Shown here: positions 1 through 11,606 of the stretch, in pieces | How positions within the stretch are numbered: position 1 is the stretch's first letter | Layout of the letters: every line of letters begins with the position of its first letter | NCBI GenBank assembly: GCA_039566865.1 | Contig: CM076943.1 | Span: 39,068,663 to 39,132,662, forward strand | Length of the DNA stretch: 64,000 nucleotides | Direction: 5' to 3' | From: Aurelia coerulea | Taxonomy: Eukaryota > Cnidaria > Scyphozoa > Semaeostomeae > Ulmaridae | Translations under genes and position numbers: made by a program | The notes under the pieces: model-generated | The model's database searches: none | Told to the model about the DNA's origin: nothing | The model's input: only the letters and a program-made list of their open reading frames with translations

Positions 1-178
1 ATTATTGATTTGGTTGACTCCAACGATGTGAATTTAGCTTCAATCAATGTCTAATCACTCAAACATGTTCTAGATACCTAGTTTCCTTGAACATAGGTAC
101 CTCGTTTGTTGGTATTGGTGCTTTAAGAACAGGCATGTTAATGAGAACAGTGAGAACAAGATAAATGGAGAACAAGCC

Positions 179-411
179 ACAGGGAGCCCTCATAAAAAGT
201 AGCAAGAGGCAAACGAAATGCGGCTTCTGCGAGTGAGATACGGCAAAAGCGGCATCTGTGGATGTAGAGGACCTCCCCCGCTCTTTCCTCTCTCTCCTCT
301 GCAAAGCCGCCAAGCGCACATTGCTCCTCCATAGATGCCGCTTTTGCCGTATTTCACTCGCAGAAACCGCATTTCGTTTGCTTCTTACTACTTTTTATGG
401 GGGCTCCCTGT
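179..411. mobile_element. MITE, 9-bp TSD
   Basis: A 233-bp non-coding element with long near-identical terminal inverted repeats (TIR) beginning ACAGGGAGCCC; about 85 bp of each end pair. It is flanked by a perfect 9-bp duplication, GAACAAGCC, at 170-178 and 412-420. A 9-bp TSD is typical of Mutator-like elements, but no transposase is present, so the superfamily is an inference from TSD length alone. Confidence 0.85.
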
Positions 412-420
412 GAACAAGCC

Positions 421-694
421 TTTCAAACGGCGTGCATTTCTCCTGACTCACTCAATTGTAAAATCGATCAAGGATTTAGAGCTTGTTTTGCTGCAGTTTG
501 GGATGAAGCATTCTTATGAATTCATGCAACCAATTTTAAAAAACTAAACTTTTTGATCTAAGCTAATATGTTAGCTACACGTGTTTTATTCATTTTATAG
601 GAATGTGATAAATTGTTTGAGAGCCACTGGCTTTCAAACCAGTAAACATTTTTTTACTCAACCAGTATGTCCCGTCATTATTTGCGATGGGCTC
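421..694. other. No gene seen
   Basis: AT-rich sequence between two MITEs. I see no convincing coding or repeat signal. Confidence 0.5.
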
Positions 695-701
695 AATCAA
701 T

Positions 702-1085
702 CAAGGGCGCCTACCTTGTAGGAAATGTGTTTATTCCCAATACTGTATCCGTGACCCAATGCACAGAGTAACCCAGTACAGTACACAGTGTAATTGGTGT
801 CCTGTGACCCAGGATTTTCAAATTCTAACGTCTGTTAGTGTTGACCTATCAAAAATAACGCCGTCTGGTTCCCTGTGGTCAACTCGTATAACTTGATCTC
901 GTATTACATCAACACCGGAATATAGAACCACAAAGTTATTCATACGTCATCTTGACCTTGACAAGACTGACTCTGTGTACTGGGTCACGGTATAGTACTG
1001 GGATCCTCTGTATACTGGGTTACAGGACACCAATTACTCTACAGTACTGGGAATAAATACAGTTCCTACAAGGTAGGCGCCCTTG
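702..1085. mobile_element. MITE, 7-bp TSD, TIR CAAGGGCGCC
   Basis: A 384-bp element whose ends pair as an inverted repeat (CAAGGGCGCCTACCTTGTAG at the left, its complement at the right); the pairing continues for about 100 bp with substitutions. The 7-bp sequence AATCAAT flanks it at 695-701 and 1086-1092. TIR start (CAAGGG) and TSD length match the palindrome at 51633-52056, so both may belong to one transposon group. No coding capacity. Confidence 0.8.
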
Positions 1086-1217
1086 AATCAATCATTTATT
1101 TGCGACTGAACATTTCAGCAAACTGCAAACATCGCTCGTTTGGCTAGTCTGGCTAGGGTTTTGAAACACGATACCATGTGGCAAAGGCTATATCGAAGAT
1201 AAATTATCCTCACTTAC

Positions 1218-1946
1218 GTGGCGTAGTATCCCCTGTGATGACACTCCTCAGCCCTTCCAAAAGAACTGGTGAATTCCACATTAACCCATAAAAGGCACCT
1301 ATTTCATCTAGATACCCATAACCTTGCACTGTGTGGGTCAAAATCAGCAAAGGAGCCAAGCTTTCTAGCTTGTGCCGTTTGAGAAATTCCAAGTAAGAAC
1401 ATCTTAGTTGATCTAGCACGCCCTCGGGTGGTATTGGCATCAGTTCAAATTCGTATTCCCCAAAGAGTTTTTTGTGTAATTGAATGTAACTGTTAATCTT
1501 TCCAACTAGCATTCCAATTGCTACACGGGAATCATTTATTTGAAAATGCTCCATCGTTTTTATCATCACGTAATTCCCATAAGAGATTGGTTTGTCTTTG
1601 CCATCAAGCCAAACTGATGCCATTGTCCTTGGCAACAAATCTCCTGGGACATACTTCTTAATCAATGCAATTACATTGTTTTCATATCCTGGACCAATGC
1701 AACATGAACCAAGTTCTTGTGCTACGCCTTGATCATGCACCGTTTCTGACTTGCCACCAATTCGTTTACTTTTTTCGTAGATTTTGATGTTTTTGAATCC
1801 CTTTTCTTTGAGCATCGTGGCCATGTGTATACCGGACGCTCCTGCACCAACAATTGCAATTCTGTCCGATATTGTTCTCGGGCCTTCAATGACTAGACCG
1901 TTGAAAGAAGATCGCTTTGTGCGGGGAGCTTCATCATTGATAGAAC
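1218..1946 (-). CDS. Exon of FAD-dependent amine-oxidase-like protein
   Basis: A 243-codon internal exon. It opens after a consensus acceptor (pyrimidine-rich tract ending CAACAG, read on the minus strand at 1947-1970) and ends at a strong donor GTAAGTG (1211-1217). Near the start it encodes the Rossmann motif VGAGASG, followed about 30 residues later by EKSKRIGGKSE, the E-x3-R-x-GG signature of FAD-binding amine oxidase folds. The later part (LTHTVQGYGYLDEIGAFYG) resembles FAD proteins related to amine oxidases and polyenoic fatty acid isomerases, from memory of that family. Probable role: flavin-dependent oxidation or isomerisation of a small molecule; substrate unknown. No stop or frameshift is seen. 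Flanking exons are not found with confidence: the upstream intron holds a piggyBac-like element and the downstream side leaves the window. It could be a fragment of a dead gene, but the open frame and splice sites argue for a live exon. Confidence 0.8.
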
Positions 1947-2009
1947 TGTTGAATAAAATTAAAAGAGCTTAAACAAGTGTACGATTTTGAGAGTTAAGTA
2001 TTAACTTAA

Positions 2010-2602
2010 CCCTACTTTGGTCGGGGAGGTGGGTGGGGGGCAAATTCCCCTAGTAGATTTTTTCTAATAACTCTGCAATGAGGAAGTCTATGGCGATTAA
2101 ACTTTCTGACTTTTCGCAGCTACCTATTTTGCAATTACTAGCAAAGTGTCATTGAAATATTGTGAATAATGAGGTCGAGGGAGATCATTTTTCTGGACAA
2201 ACCCTGTCAAAATCGTAAATTCTCGAATCACAATTTTCTCGGAAAAAGTAGCAAAATTTCAGAATTTTTGCAAATTTCTCGTGCAGACTAGCGTTATTTG
2301 TTGTATTTTATCATAATTATCATGTTTGGGTGTAAATTGGGACTCAAATGTGACTTTATCGCATTTTTCCTGATTTTGACAAATTTTGCTACTTTTCTTG
2401 ACCATACAAAGAAAAATGCTGACGTAAGAATTATTAATGGCGATTTTTTAGATAGTTATTATATTTTTAGAAGGTACATGCCTAGGGCTATTAGCACGCC
2501 AAATCTGGTTGCTCTTACTATTGCGAGTCAAGGATTAGGTAGGGGAGGGGGGCTTCCCCCTGACCAAAGTAGGACGTGTCAAATAGCCCGACCAGAATAG
2601 GG
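2010..2602. mobile_element. piggyBac-like non-autonomous element
   Basis: A 593-bp element flanked by TTAA (2006-2009 and 2603-2606). Its TIRs begin CCCTACTTTGGTCGGG (left) and CCCTATTCTGGTCGGG (right, complement). TTAA plus ends starting CCC are the hallmark of piggyBac elements. Inner sequence also pairs (GCAAAAATTC-type segments around 2215-2400). No transposase. It lies 5' of the FAD exon, so probably in an intron. Confidence 0.85.
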
Positions 2603-2606
2603 TTAA

Positions 2607-2963
2607 AAATAACGAGAAGAAATATGCTCCAGACTACTCCATAATGAAAGCTTTTTTTCATTATGGCATGAATAGAATCAATAACTCGCAGTCGCCTTGT
2701 TGGTTCTTCTTTTTCAAGCCGTCTTTTGCATCTCTTTTATGTAATCATAAGTATATTTCCTTGTCTTGTTCTTAGGAGCCAGTCCTTTATGACTCTGGGT
2801 ACCGGGGCCAGTTAGAATTTATAAACTGGTTAAACGTTCTCATACCCCTGTAAAGGCTCTCTAAAGAGCTTCATAGCCCTTTGAAAGATTATAAGAAAAA
2901 GTCATACTCCACCACTGGCCATCTGTCAACTATTTTCAGATTACCGCATTAAAGAAGTCCTGT
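2607..2963. other. No gene seen, probable intron
   Basis: Sequence between the piggyBac-like element and a possible upstream exon. I see no motif or repeat beyond short AT-rich runs. Confidence 0.4.
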
Positions 2964-3257
2964 TTATGTGAAAGAGACACAAGATAGGAGGGCAAAGCTA
3001 CTACAACCTGATGAAGCACTGCCATGAATATTGCCAATGAGCTGGAATTTTATAGAAATAATATTGGAAAATTTTAAGGCTGTGATTAAGAAACTAGCTA
3101 ACATTGCGGATGTGCGAATATATTCCATTGGCTTTTTCGTCTCATTGAGATAATTTTCTAAAGAATATTCCTTGACAATTTCGTATCCATCAAATATTTT
3201 CATTCCCCCAATTTTCCTTCGAATGGTTCTCGTACCCCACCAATTTTTTATTTTCAT
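2964..3257 (-). other. Weak candidate exon
   Basis: An open minus-strand frame of 97 codons. Its first part (GGMKIFDGYEIVKEYSLENY, then residues through MEYIRTS) looks protein-like; the later part is hydrophobic and less convincing. It lies upstream of the FAD exon on the same strand and could be one of its 5' exons, but no family match is recognised. A LINE 3' end abuts it at 3264, so it may be truncated. Confidence 0.2.
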
Positions 3258-3263
3258 TTATTT

Positions 3264-3960
3264 TCCAATAAAAAGTTACAATATATATTACGAGCTACAC
3301 TACACTACTTACAGAACTACTCTACAATATGAGCTACCCTACACTACTTACATAATTACCCTACAATACTACTACAACGATACCCCAAGGAGCAAAAAAG
3401 CAATGTCTGCCCTGAGGCCATTAACATATAGATATATAATATAAGAAAAAGAAGAAACTAGTCAAAATATAAGACAAGAAAATGAATTACATGAACAAAA
3501 AGAACAACTACATAAAATCTACTCGTAAATTAATACTAAACGGGGAAAGGTGGTGGCATGTAATTAAGTTTGGAATTATCTTAATCAAATTGACCAGTTT
3601 TATGGATATACTGCAAAGTTAATTGTAATATATTTCTATTAACTTCATTGGAAAGTTCTTTATCACCATACAGTAAGAGCTCCGTAAGAACCTTATTTGA
3701 AGGATTAATGTACCCAAATGGTCTCCGTAGCGAAAGGACTCAAGCGAGAAGATCACGTCGTTCCTCATCAAAAGAAGGGCAATGCAACAAAAAGTGTTCA
3801 GTATCCTCAACACCGTCATTTGTGGGGCACATTGGATTTATTGTATCCCTAAAATTGTGCTTGAATTTGTCAAAGTTTGTAAAGTTTGTAAAGTTTGTAA
3901 AATTGTGCTTAGGCCAACCCTAAGTTGAGTAATATAGGACAATCCTTTAGGGTCATGAAT
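3264..3960 (-). mobile_element. LINE 3' end (C-terminus and 3' UTR)
   Basis: Read on the minus strand, 3760-3860 encodes the C-terminal motif CPTNDGVEDTEHFLLHC followed by PSFDEERRDLLA. This is the cysteine/histidine finger found after the reverse transcriptase of several metazoan non-LTR retrotransposons. The frame is then interrupted, and a 3' UTR runs to about 3264 with ACTACACTAC-type simple repeats. A second copy is at 37010-37110 plus 39563-40075. It is 5'-truncated, as usual for LINEs, and dead. Confidence 0.75.
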
Positions 3961-3989
3961 ACCAAAAACGGATTTTGCAGGAGGGTGTA

Positions 3990-4037
3990 TTCTAATCCGC
4001 TCTGGTACCCATCAATTCTAATCCGCTCTGGTACCCA
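3990..4037. repeat. 26-bp tandem duplication
   Basis: The phrase TTCTAATCCGCTCTGGTACC occurs twice, at 3990 and 4016. Confidence 0.9.
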
Positions 4038-4457
4038 CAACTGTCTATGAGTGACCCCTTATCATTTCTCCTTCAACACCATGTGAGACGGTAATCAGAT
4101 CCCTTCTTACCGTGTTGTGCAAGTTACAATGAACAGACGTCAGCAAAAACCCCAAATTCATGAGCACAGCACGCTACCCTTTCTCTTAACAACTGAATAA
4201 ATATCTGACATTAGTCGAGCGGCTTTTGTATAGCGACATAAAAGCTTCAGGAAATTTCTTACTAATTCTTATTTTCCAGAGCTCAATTTCTCAATTGTTT
4301 GATGAGCCAATAGTTTCTTGTATGGAAGCATGTACATTCGGATTCGTTTCGTTTTCAAAGAAAATCGCTTGTAAGAATCTGAAGGAGTCTCTGTCAGCAA
4401 ATGAAGAGAAATCAGAGGTGGAGTCAATGCTTAGATAATTTTGTACATTTTCTCATT
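4038..4457. other. No gene seen
   Basis: Short open frames only. No recognised repeat or coding signal. Confidence 0.4.
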
Positions 4458-5520
4458 TACCGGGTGAGTCGAGAAAAGTTAACACGTTTGGCGGGCTGTG
4501 GAAAAAATATGCGGTCGATATTCGTATGCGGTCGATATTCAAAGCTGAAATGATAATCCATCAGACCAGGTCATTCATCTCTTAGACCCGGAAATTAGGA
4601 AAATGCTGCTTAGCGTAGCGTTTTTACGGGAACAAGAATTCGACCTTAGATACTGATCCATGATTTACTTGCCATTGAAATTAGAATAATATTTCTGGGA
4701 CTGACAATTGCATTGAATTCAAATTAGAATGCCAAGTAAATCATGTACCAGGATTGAATGTGGAATTCTCGATCCCATAAAGACCCCTTACCAGCATTTT
4801 CCGTATTTCTATATCAGAAAGAAGATGGATTTTACCCAAAAACAATTCACATCTAAGTTAGCCCTTGGCTGATAGCCTGCGCGCAGACCCAATATTCCGA
4901 AGAAGAAAGGGTCTGCGCAACAACGAGCAAAAGCTTGCTACACAGTACAAATCCCTTTAGGCCATTGATTTTGCTCGGACTACGGATAAATTATAGCATA
5001 TAGCATACTCATAAGAGAAAACTTAATTTTTCTCTTATGACTATGATAATAGCGAACGACATGTTTTTCAACACGCTAAATAACACATCGTTAACAATCA
5101 CACCTTTTCCAGTCCTCTTGGGGTCCTTTTACGAATAAACAATTAAACGTTCAAAACAAAAGCCACAATACAATCCAAAACATAAAAGTGACGAGAACAA
5201 ACGACACAATACACGACTGAAGATAAATGTGTGACAGCATATTGTGACAGCAACAAAACGATACGCATGAATTGATTACTCATGATTGCATACATTATTT
5301 TCCCTGAAACCCAGAATTGTTCGGTAGCAAGCTTTTGCTCGTTGTTGCGCAGACCCTTTCTTCTTCAGAATATTGGGTCTGCGCGCAGGCTATTGGCTGA
5401 TAGCTCAACATTTAATTTTAAATATCAGCCACGCATTTTTTACTCCGCAGCCGCCAAACGTGTTAACTGTTTCTTGACCTATGTGTATAGCCTAATTGTC
5501 GTTACGAAATGTTGCAAATA
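4458..5520. repeat. R1 dispersed repeat, copy C (inverted ends)
   Basis: Left end CCGGGTGAGTCGAGAAAAG then TTAACACGTTTGGCGG matches R1 sequence at 10711, 30478 and 41970. The right end at 5440-5500 is the same sequence inverted (CCGCCAAACGTGTTAAC, then TTTCTTGACC), so this copy behaves like a TIR-bounded element. A further hairpin lies at about 4630-4780. It is split by the MITE at 4873-5392. Confidence 0.6.
4873..5392. mobile_element. TIR element TAGCCTGCGCGCAGACCC, 8-bp TSD
   Basis: A 520-bp element with an 18-bp perfect TIR that extends as an imperfect inverted repeat through the GAAGAAAGGGTCTGCGC region at both ends. The TSD TTGGCTGA is perfect (4865-4872, 5393-5400). The interior is AT-rich and non-coding. 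The 75-bp MITE at 58630-58704 has the same TIR type and also an 8-bp TSD. Confidence 0.9.
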
Positions 5521-7048
5521 CTGATGTAAATGAATAGAACATTATTTTGTAAATGCAACCAGATATTTCATAAATGAAAATGACGGAGTTTATCTGGCCA
5601 TATTGTAATACAGCTAAAATTTCGATCTTGTTGTTCCCCAAAGTTATTCATGATATGCAGAAGATATTTATCGTTAATTAGTGACCGGATAAGTAAGGCA
5701 AAGTAAGGTGGGACGATTAGTTTTCCTTGGTGCAAGTAGCCTGTGAAAGTACTTGTGTCCATGTTGTGTTTACTTGTAATTGAAGCTGTTTGAAGCCCTT
5801 GTAGGCAGTAGGCGGTAGTTATATACATTTTGGAGTTAGATTATTCAAGGACTGTCAGTGCTTGTGAGAGACTGAGTAGTGCTTTTTTTTTGTATTGTAT
5901 TTTGGATGCTAAGATGAGCCAACAGAATTACTTTAGCCTTAGAAACAGAAAACGTCACATCGTATGCAAGAGTAGAGGTAACGCCTAGAAACCAATTTAA
6001 CTTAGATCAACAGAGTTGCGAAAGTCCACAGTTGCTGGGTTCATTTATATTTGTATCGATTCCCATTAGGAATGTGAAACAAGTTAATCTTTTGATGGGA
6101 TTAAGATCTTCAGTTATCACAGGAATAATTAGACTGAAGGATTCCTTTGCATCTCGTTGCAGAATATTCCCCAGAACATACTCTTTTGTTGCAATATTGT
6201 TTATCTTTGACATCAGATTTGACACATTAAGATCACGAATCAGCCAATCAAATCCTTTGTTTTGATAGTCGCGAAGTAACTATTGTTTGTGTAGCATTAT
6301 AAACATGTTTGTTTGAGAGTAACGACGTCTTCAAGGTTCAATGGCAGGGACGCAAGTCACCTCGCCGAGCCACACACTTGGTAATATATCTAGATATATA
6401 CGTTCAACGGAATACTCAAAGAAAATATGAAAGAAACGAATGAAGATATAACTAAGTTGTTTTTTGTTGATTTACTTTCTTTGTCAGACCGCTCGGATAC
6501 ATTCGCTATTACATTTAGTTCCATCCAGATCACATTTGGTGATATCCAGTGGCCTTGGTATTGTCACAACGCTCGGAGAAAACAATAACCAGTTTACAAT
6601 ATTTTGGAGAAAAACAACACACAAATTTATATTTGTTAAAGAGATTGTACCGTGTGAGAAGAAAAGTTGGAAGTTTTGCTCGCCGGTAATTTTATCACTG
6701 CTCATCAGAATTCTTCACGTTAAATTGCATTGTGCAGCTGAAATGTAAGCTTTGATAGAGACATTTAGTTGGGCAAGATTAGTCTAGTGATTCTCCAGCA
6801 ACAGACATCTTTATTAAACGTTTTCATACCTGAGTCTTTCAAAACAGTCCTAAAATGCTTCAAATTTCTTCTGGACTTTCTGGACCCTCACTACAGCCAG
6901 ACGATATTTCAAAACTACTAAGCATAGGAATAAAATAGATCTCCCTAACGATGGTTGTTGCTCCTTTCTATTGATTGAATGACCTGAGAGGAAACCTTAG
7001 CTACTCTGCTCTTTAATTCAACCTGCTATATTTCAATCGCAATGCACA
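5521..7048. other. No gene or repeat recognised
   Basis: About 1.5 kb, AT-rich. Several frames of 70-95 codons exist on both strands but none shows motifs or codon-like composition. The first ~80 bp still resemble R1 sequence at 17850-17900. Confidence 0.4.
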
Positions 7049-7056
7049 CAAATGAC

Positions 7057-8705
7057 CAGTGGCGCCGCCAGGAATTTTTATTGGGGGGGCAAAAGATAAT
7101 GGGGTCTTTTTTTTAATAATTTTCTTGGACCACGCCCTCTACTTTGGCTGTAAATGCGGCCAACGCCCCTTTTTAGGTTGACATAAAGATAAATGAGTCT
7201 GTTGAAATAACACAAGTAGGGTACCACAGTTAGAAAATGACTTCCTACCGGCGACCGAACGACGAACTTCGAATTTCCAAAAATGTCCGCAACGAATCTA
7301 AAACGTCACTCCGTAATGGAATTATCGAAGGGATGTCAAGTTCTCTCAGATTCAGAAATCTGAAGTATATGGTTTGTGAAAAAGAGGGCATCGGGACCAG
7401 CAGAAGCTTCAAAGTTCAGTATATATTCAGGGGCGGATCTAGCCGGATGTTTTAATGAGTTCCCATGATGAGATCGAAGGTGAGCGAAGCTAGGGGGGGT
7501 GCGGGGGTACTCCCACGAGAAAATTTTTGCAGCCACGTCTTTTAGATTGCCTTAAAATGCTGTCAAATTTTTCTTAACTCATTAATAACTGATAAAATTT
7601 TGAAATGAAAAGCATCCCACGAAACCAATTTTAGACCTTCATATGATCATACGGCCTAAGTTTACCTCAGATGTTTCTCCTTCAGCCAGCAACATTTTGC
7701 CTTATTGACACATATAAGGGGCCTAGTTTGTAGCCCCTTATATAAGCGCAATTGAACAGATTTTAAAATCGTTTGTTATTTTCATCGCGGATCTCATTTC
7801 ATAATTATCGTAATTCTATTCTCAGAGAGAGACAAATCTATCTATGAAATCTTGACTAAGTTCTCAAACTCATGGAACTCACGTCAAATCCGCCACTGGA
7901 TGAGGGGGTCTGGAGGCAAAGCCCCCAGGAAAATTTTCGGGGACACGCCCTTTACTTTGGCTTAGAACACTTCTGCCGATCACATGTTACCTGGTGGTGA
8001 AATAGAATTGTTGATCATTTCGTAACAGTTGTTTAAATTAGCATCCCCTGGAAACTATTTTTGTAAAAATATGATATTCTTTGATTTAGAATGCATCCCA
8101 TCTTTACCAGTGCCCAATTGAAAACTTTCATAATTAGGTAACAGTATTTTTAAGAATTACCACCACAGGAAATTTTTGTGCAAACAGACTATAATTTGTC
8201 CCAGAACCATTCTAGCAATCCAATTTGCCTGGCCTCAAAATGGAAATTTTGACAGTTATGTGATAGTTTGTCTCGGAAATTTTTCAAAAATCCAACCTAT
8301 ACATTGGCTTAGAACGACTCTACCATTCACTTTCCATAATTTCTCCGAAAGAATCTTACCTTACTACCCATCCTATACAGAACTACTTTCTCCTCATTTG
8401 GTTTGTGAAAAAGATGTTGACTTAGATCTTTCACAAGCTATGTTGTTGAGATGTGCAAGCTCGGAGGGCACATAGGACGGGGGTCTAGGGCCTTCGCGAC
8501 CAGAAAAAAATTCCGAGTCAGTGCCCTACAGATCGTTGGAAAATGCAATAAGACAGCAAGATTGTACAAACCGATACTCACATTATAATTGCCAAAGATC
8601 ATCGGCCTACCAATAATTTCACACCGGAATTAGACGAATTAGAAAAGTGGTCCTGGAGAATATTGGGGGCCCACCTTGCCCCCCCCCCCCCTCCCGGCGC
8701 TTCTG
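7057..8705. mobile_element. hAT-like element with 8-bp TSD
   Basis: A 1649-bp element. The left end is CAGTGGCGCCGCCAGG; the right end complements to CAGAAGCGCCGGGAGG. The 8-bp TSD CAAATGAC lies at 7049-7056 and 8706-8713. CAG-starting ends with 8-bp TSD indicate hAT. Sub-terminal G-rich and C-rich tracts (GGGGGG near 7085, C-run near 8680) are shared with the elements at 31210 and 47991. No transposase is readable. Confidence 0.8.
7428..7898. mobile_element. Possible nested hAT-like MITE
   Basis: Ends read CAGGGGCGGATCTAGCC at the left and, complemented, CAGTGGCGGATTTGACG at the right, inside the 7057-8705 element. No matching TSD is visible, so the boundaries are less sure than for the outer element. 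Confidence 0.45.
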
Positions 8706-8713
8706 CAAATGAC

Positions 8714-9879
8714 AGGCTTGCCCTATTTATGCTCTTTGATACTTTCTGATATATTCCTTATATTGTATAATACATTTTTCAGATATTCATGAACCATGGT
8801 TTCTTGATTATTCCATGTTTCCTGAAATAGTTCAGAAATTAGGATTGTTCAATTTTTTCAGAGCTTTACTTGCTCTTGAAGAAAGGACAGTATTCTAATT
8901 CTGAAAAATTCAACATCTCTATAAGTCCAACAGTAGAATTATAACAAATTAGCTAGATTTCCTTTCAAGGCATTCTCGTCAAAAGAAAAAAATAACAACC
9001 ATTTATGCTAGCCTTCTTGAAGATTTGACGGCTACCCGGACAGCTATGCTACAAGTCTAAATGAAAACGGCTGGATGAAAATTTTGAGATTATCAAGTCT
9101 TGAACAAGCAATACAGTTTAGTTTGTATAGACGAAGAGCTCATTTTGCAGCAAACGTTATCAATACATTTCGCATTATTTTGAAAGATGCTCGGGATTCT
9201 GCCCTGGGTCATTTTCATAAAATCACTTGTAACCTAAGAATGACACGACTAATTTTGAGCAACTAAATTGTCGTATCTAATTCGACATGCTACCGACACT
9301 ACGATAATCTCTTTAAAAAGTCTAGATATCAGTTAGAAAACCTGTTGCCCTAGAAATGTTTTCAACTTATTTTTGACTAATTCCGTAAATGCAAACCTTT
9401 TAGATTCAGCACCCGTTGCCTCAGACATGCACAGCATGTAGCCAAATATCACTGTTATGAGCATCCTGGATTTCGATGATACAATCAAGCTGATGTGTGT
9501 TCCTCAAACTTCTGTTATGAGTCTTTTGTTGCTTGACCTTAGACCTTATATGAGTTGCATAACAATGAGACACCTACTGATTCATTTTAGACACTGCCTT
9601 TTTGCTTGCTTGGTGTCATGTGATCGATTGGAGAAAAACTTTCACGTTTTATACAACAATTGAAGTTGCGAAAGCAAATCTATTGGCCTTTACACTCATT
9701 GTTTTGTTGTTATGCAAATGACAAACAATGCAATGGCTTTTGAAAAATGAATTGAAAAGGCTTCGTTCGTTTATAAGAACCCTTGCATCAAGAATTAGCA
9801 TTTCTTCGCCAATGACGCAACAACAAATACATATGCTTTTAAACCTGATTTGTTCATCAATGGTAATTTAACCTTTCGC
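8714..9879. other. No gene or repeat recognised
   Basis: AT-rich DNA of about 1.2 kb. Small open frames (for example 9075-9266, 9457-9663) lack recognisable domains. Confidence 0.4.
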
Positions 9880-11281
9880 AGGATTAGTGAGAGGTGCTCC
9901 ATTCAAAGGCTCTGAAATTCTCATCAGCTGTCTATATTGTTTGCTTTCTCAGATGCTGAGCAAACTGTCGCTCTCAATTAATGCAGATAATTATCACAAG
10001 AGGTAAACTCTTCCAGCAAACATATTCTGTAAACTTGCCAAATTAAAAATAAAATTCCAGTGAAGCATGAATACAGTTAAAGGCGTCGAGTCCGTATAAA
10101 TAGCGCGCTCATGACCAATATCAACTTCTTCTCAATCATGAAACAAAATTTGTCATTTAATCGCTATTGAAATTAAACGAAAGAAATTCCTGAAGATAAT
10201 GCAAGGATTAAGAAGTTTTTGGTCTCCACTGCTATTGACTTTAGCACTATTGTGTGAAAACAAAGGGCCGTCAGCGGTTTGTCAGCAAAAATGCAGGATT
10301 GCATTAACGCTCAAGTATCTATGCAAGAGAATCTGACAGTATCTTTCAATGCCCTTTGATGTATTCACACATATTGATTAAAAAGATCTCATTTGCAGAT
10401 TGCACCGAACTCCCAAACAATTGACATCAGCTAAAATAATGCGCCACGACACAAGCATGTAAATGGCCCTAAGAGTACATCACAGGGAAAGGTTCGTCAA
10501 TCGTATTTTGCCCAGCTAGCAAAATGTTGAGGTGAAGGAGAAAGAATCGAGGATCAAGTAAAGCCCTGCTTCATAGCAGTGAAATTTGATCGTTGCATTG
10601 TGCTAGATTTGAAGAATTATTTTTTCTTGACTGATCATGGTTTTACACGCAATCGTTGTCAGCAGAAGCTACCAACCGGATAGGTAGCGTCTCAAAAAGT
10701 GCACTGGGTAGGTCAAAAAATTTTATCACGTTTGGTTGGCTGTGGAATAAAAAGTATGCTGCCGATATTCAAAACTGAAATGCTAAAATGCTACTGTTAT
10801 CATACGGTTGCCCCTGACAAACTTTTGTTCGATAGCTCATGTTTTTCAATGTGAACTTCAATTCAATGAGGTCATCGCGAGAATAGGAATTCATAAACAA
10901 CCAAACTCAACTTTTATTAATTTATTTAACGCAGTCTTGTGAAATTTCTCTCCTGTCTGTTTACGACTCACTAAACAACACAGGAAGGAAACAAGATTTT
11001 GTATTTAACTTGCTTATCTCATTTCCTTGTTCGCATTTGATTTCATTCATTCGTTTGTAAATTTCATCTGAATATGCCGCTGTTGGCTTTGGCTGTTTCC
11101 AAATGTTTTTCAAGAGTGGGATGAAGTTTTCTTGAAATTGCTAAACGAGAAAATGAAGGCACAAGTGCTGTAAACAATGCTTCGGCTTTTTAGGTTTTTT
11201 CGCAGCTCTTTGCTCTTGCTTCACGCTAAATATTCTTTTTGCAAGGGCATTGATGTGCAATGTTTCAGTTGGCTTCAGCTT
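9880..11281 (+). repeat. R1 dispersed repeat, copy A (reference copy)
   Basis: The most continuous copy of an unidentified long repeat. Landmarks: CAGATGCTGAGCAAAC near 9950, GATTGCACCGAACTCCCAAA near 10400, GAGAAAGAATCGAGGATC near 10540, TTGGTTGGCTGTGG near 10730, TCATGTTTTTCAATGTGAAC near 10840 and GGCTGTTTCCAAATG near 11090. The same landmarks recur in order in copy B (24711-35890) and partly in copies D and E. No open frame or recognised domain, so it is probably a non-autonomous transposon. A Gypsy element interrupts it at 11282. Confidence 0.75.
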
Positions 11282-11421
11282 TGTAACATTATTAGCCTCG
11301 TTTGGGTGTTCTGTTGGGCATGCGCCCTTGTTGTTATTGTTTGGGAGCACGAGACTGGAAAGATGGAGAACTTATGAAATGAAACTTGTTTGTTTATATT
11401 TACTTGCTGGAAACCTTTACA
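11282..11421 (+). repeat. 5' LTR
   Basis: Begins TGTAACATTATTAGCCTCG and is inferred to end ...CTTTACA directly before the primer-binding site, giving a short 140-bp LTR with TG...CA ends. Its first ~120 bp recur at 15829-15951. Confidence 0.8.
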
Positions 11422-11439
11422 TGGTGTCAGGTGAAACAC
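11422..11439 (+). other. Putative tRNA primer-binding site
   Basis: TGGTGTCAGG follows the 5' LTR. TGG-starting sequences complement the CCA 3' end of tRNAs, as expected for minus-strand priming. I do not assign the tRNA. Confidence 0.55.
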
Positions 11440-11606
11440 CCATCTTTGATGTGTAGCAAGTGGAAGATTGCCTTGCTGATCTTTGTTTCTGTTCAAGCTG
11501 TACAGCGTCTCGACTTACAGTAGTGATGACAAGTCCAGATCAAAATGCGTCTGGGCCCAGTGCTTCTCCTAAATGAAATGGAGCAACATCTTCGTTTATA
11601 TCTAAC

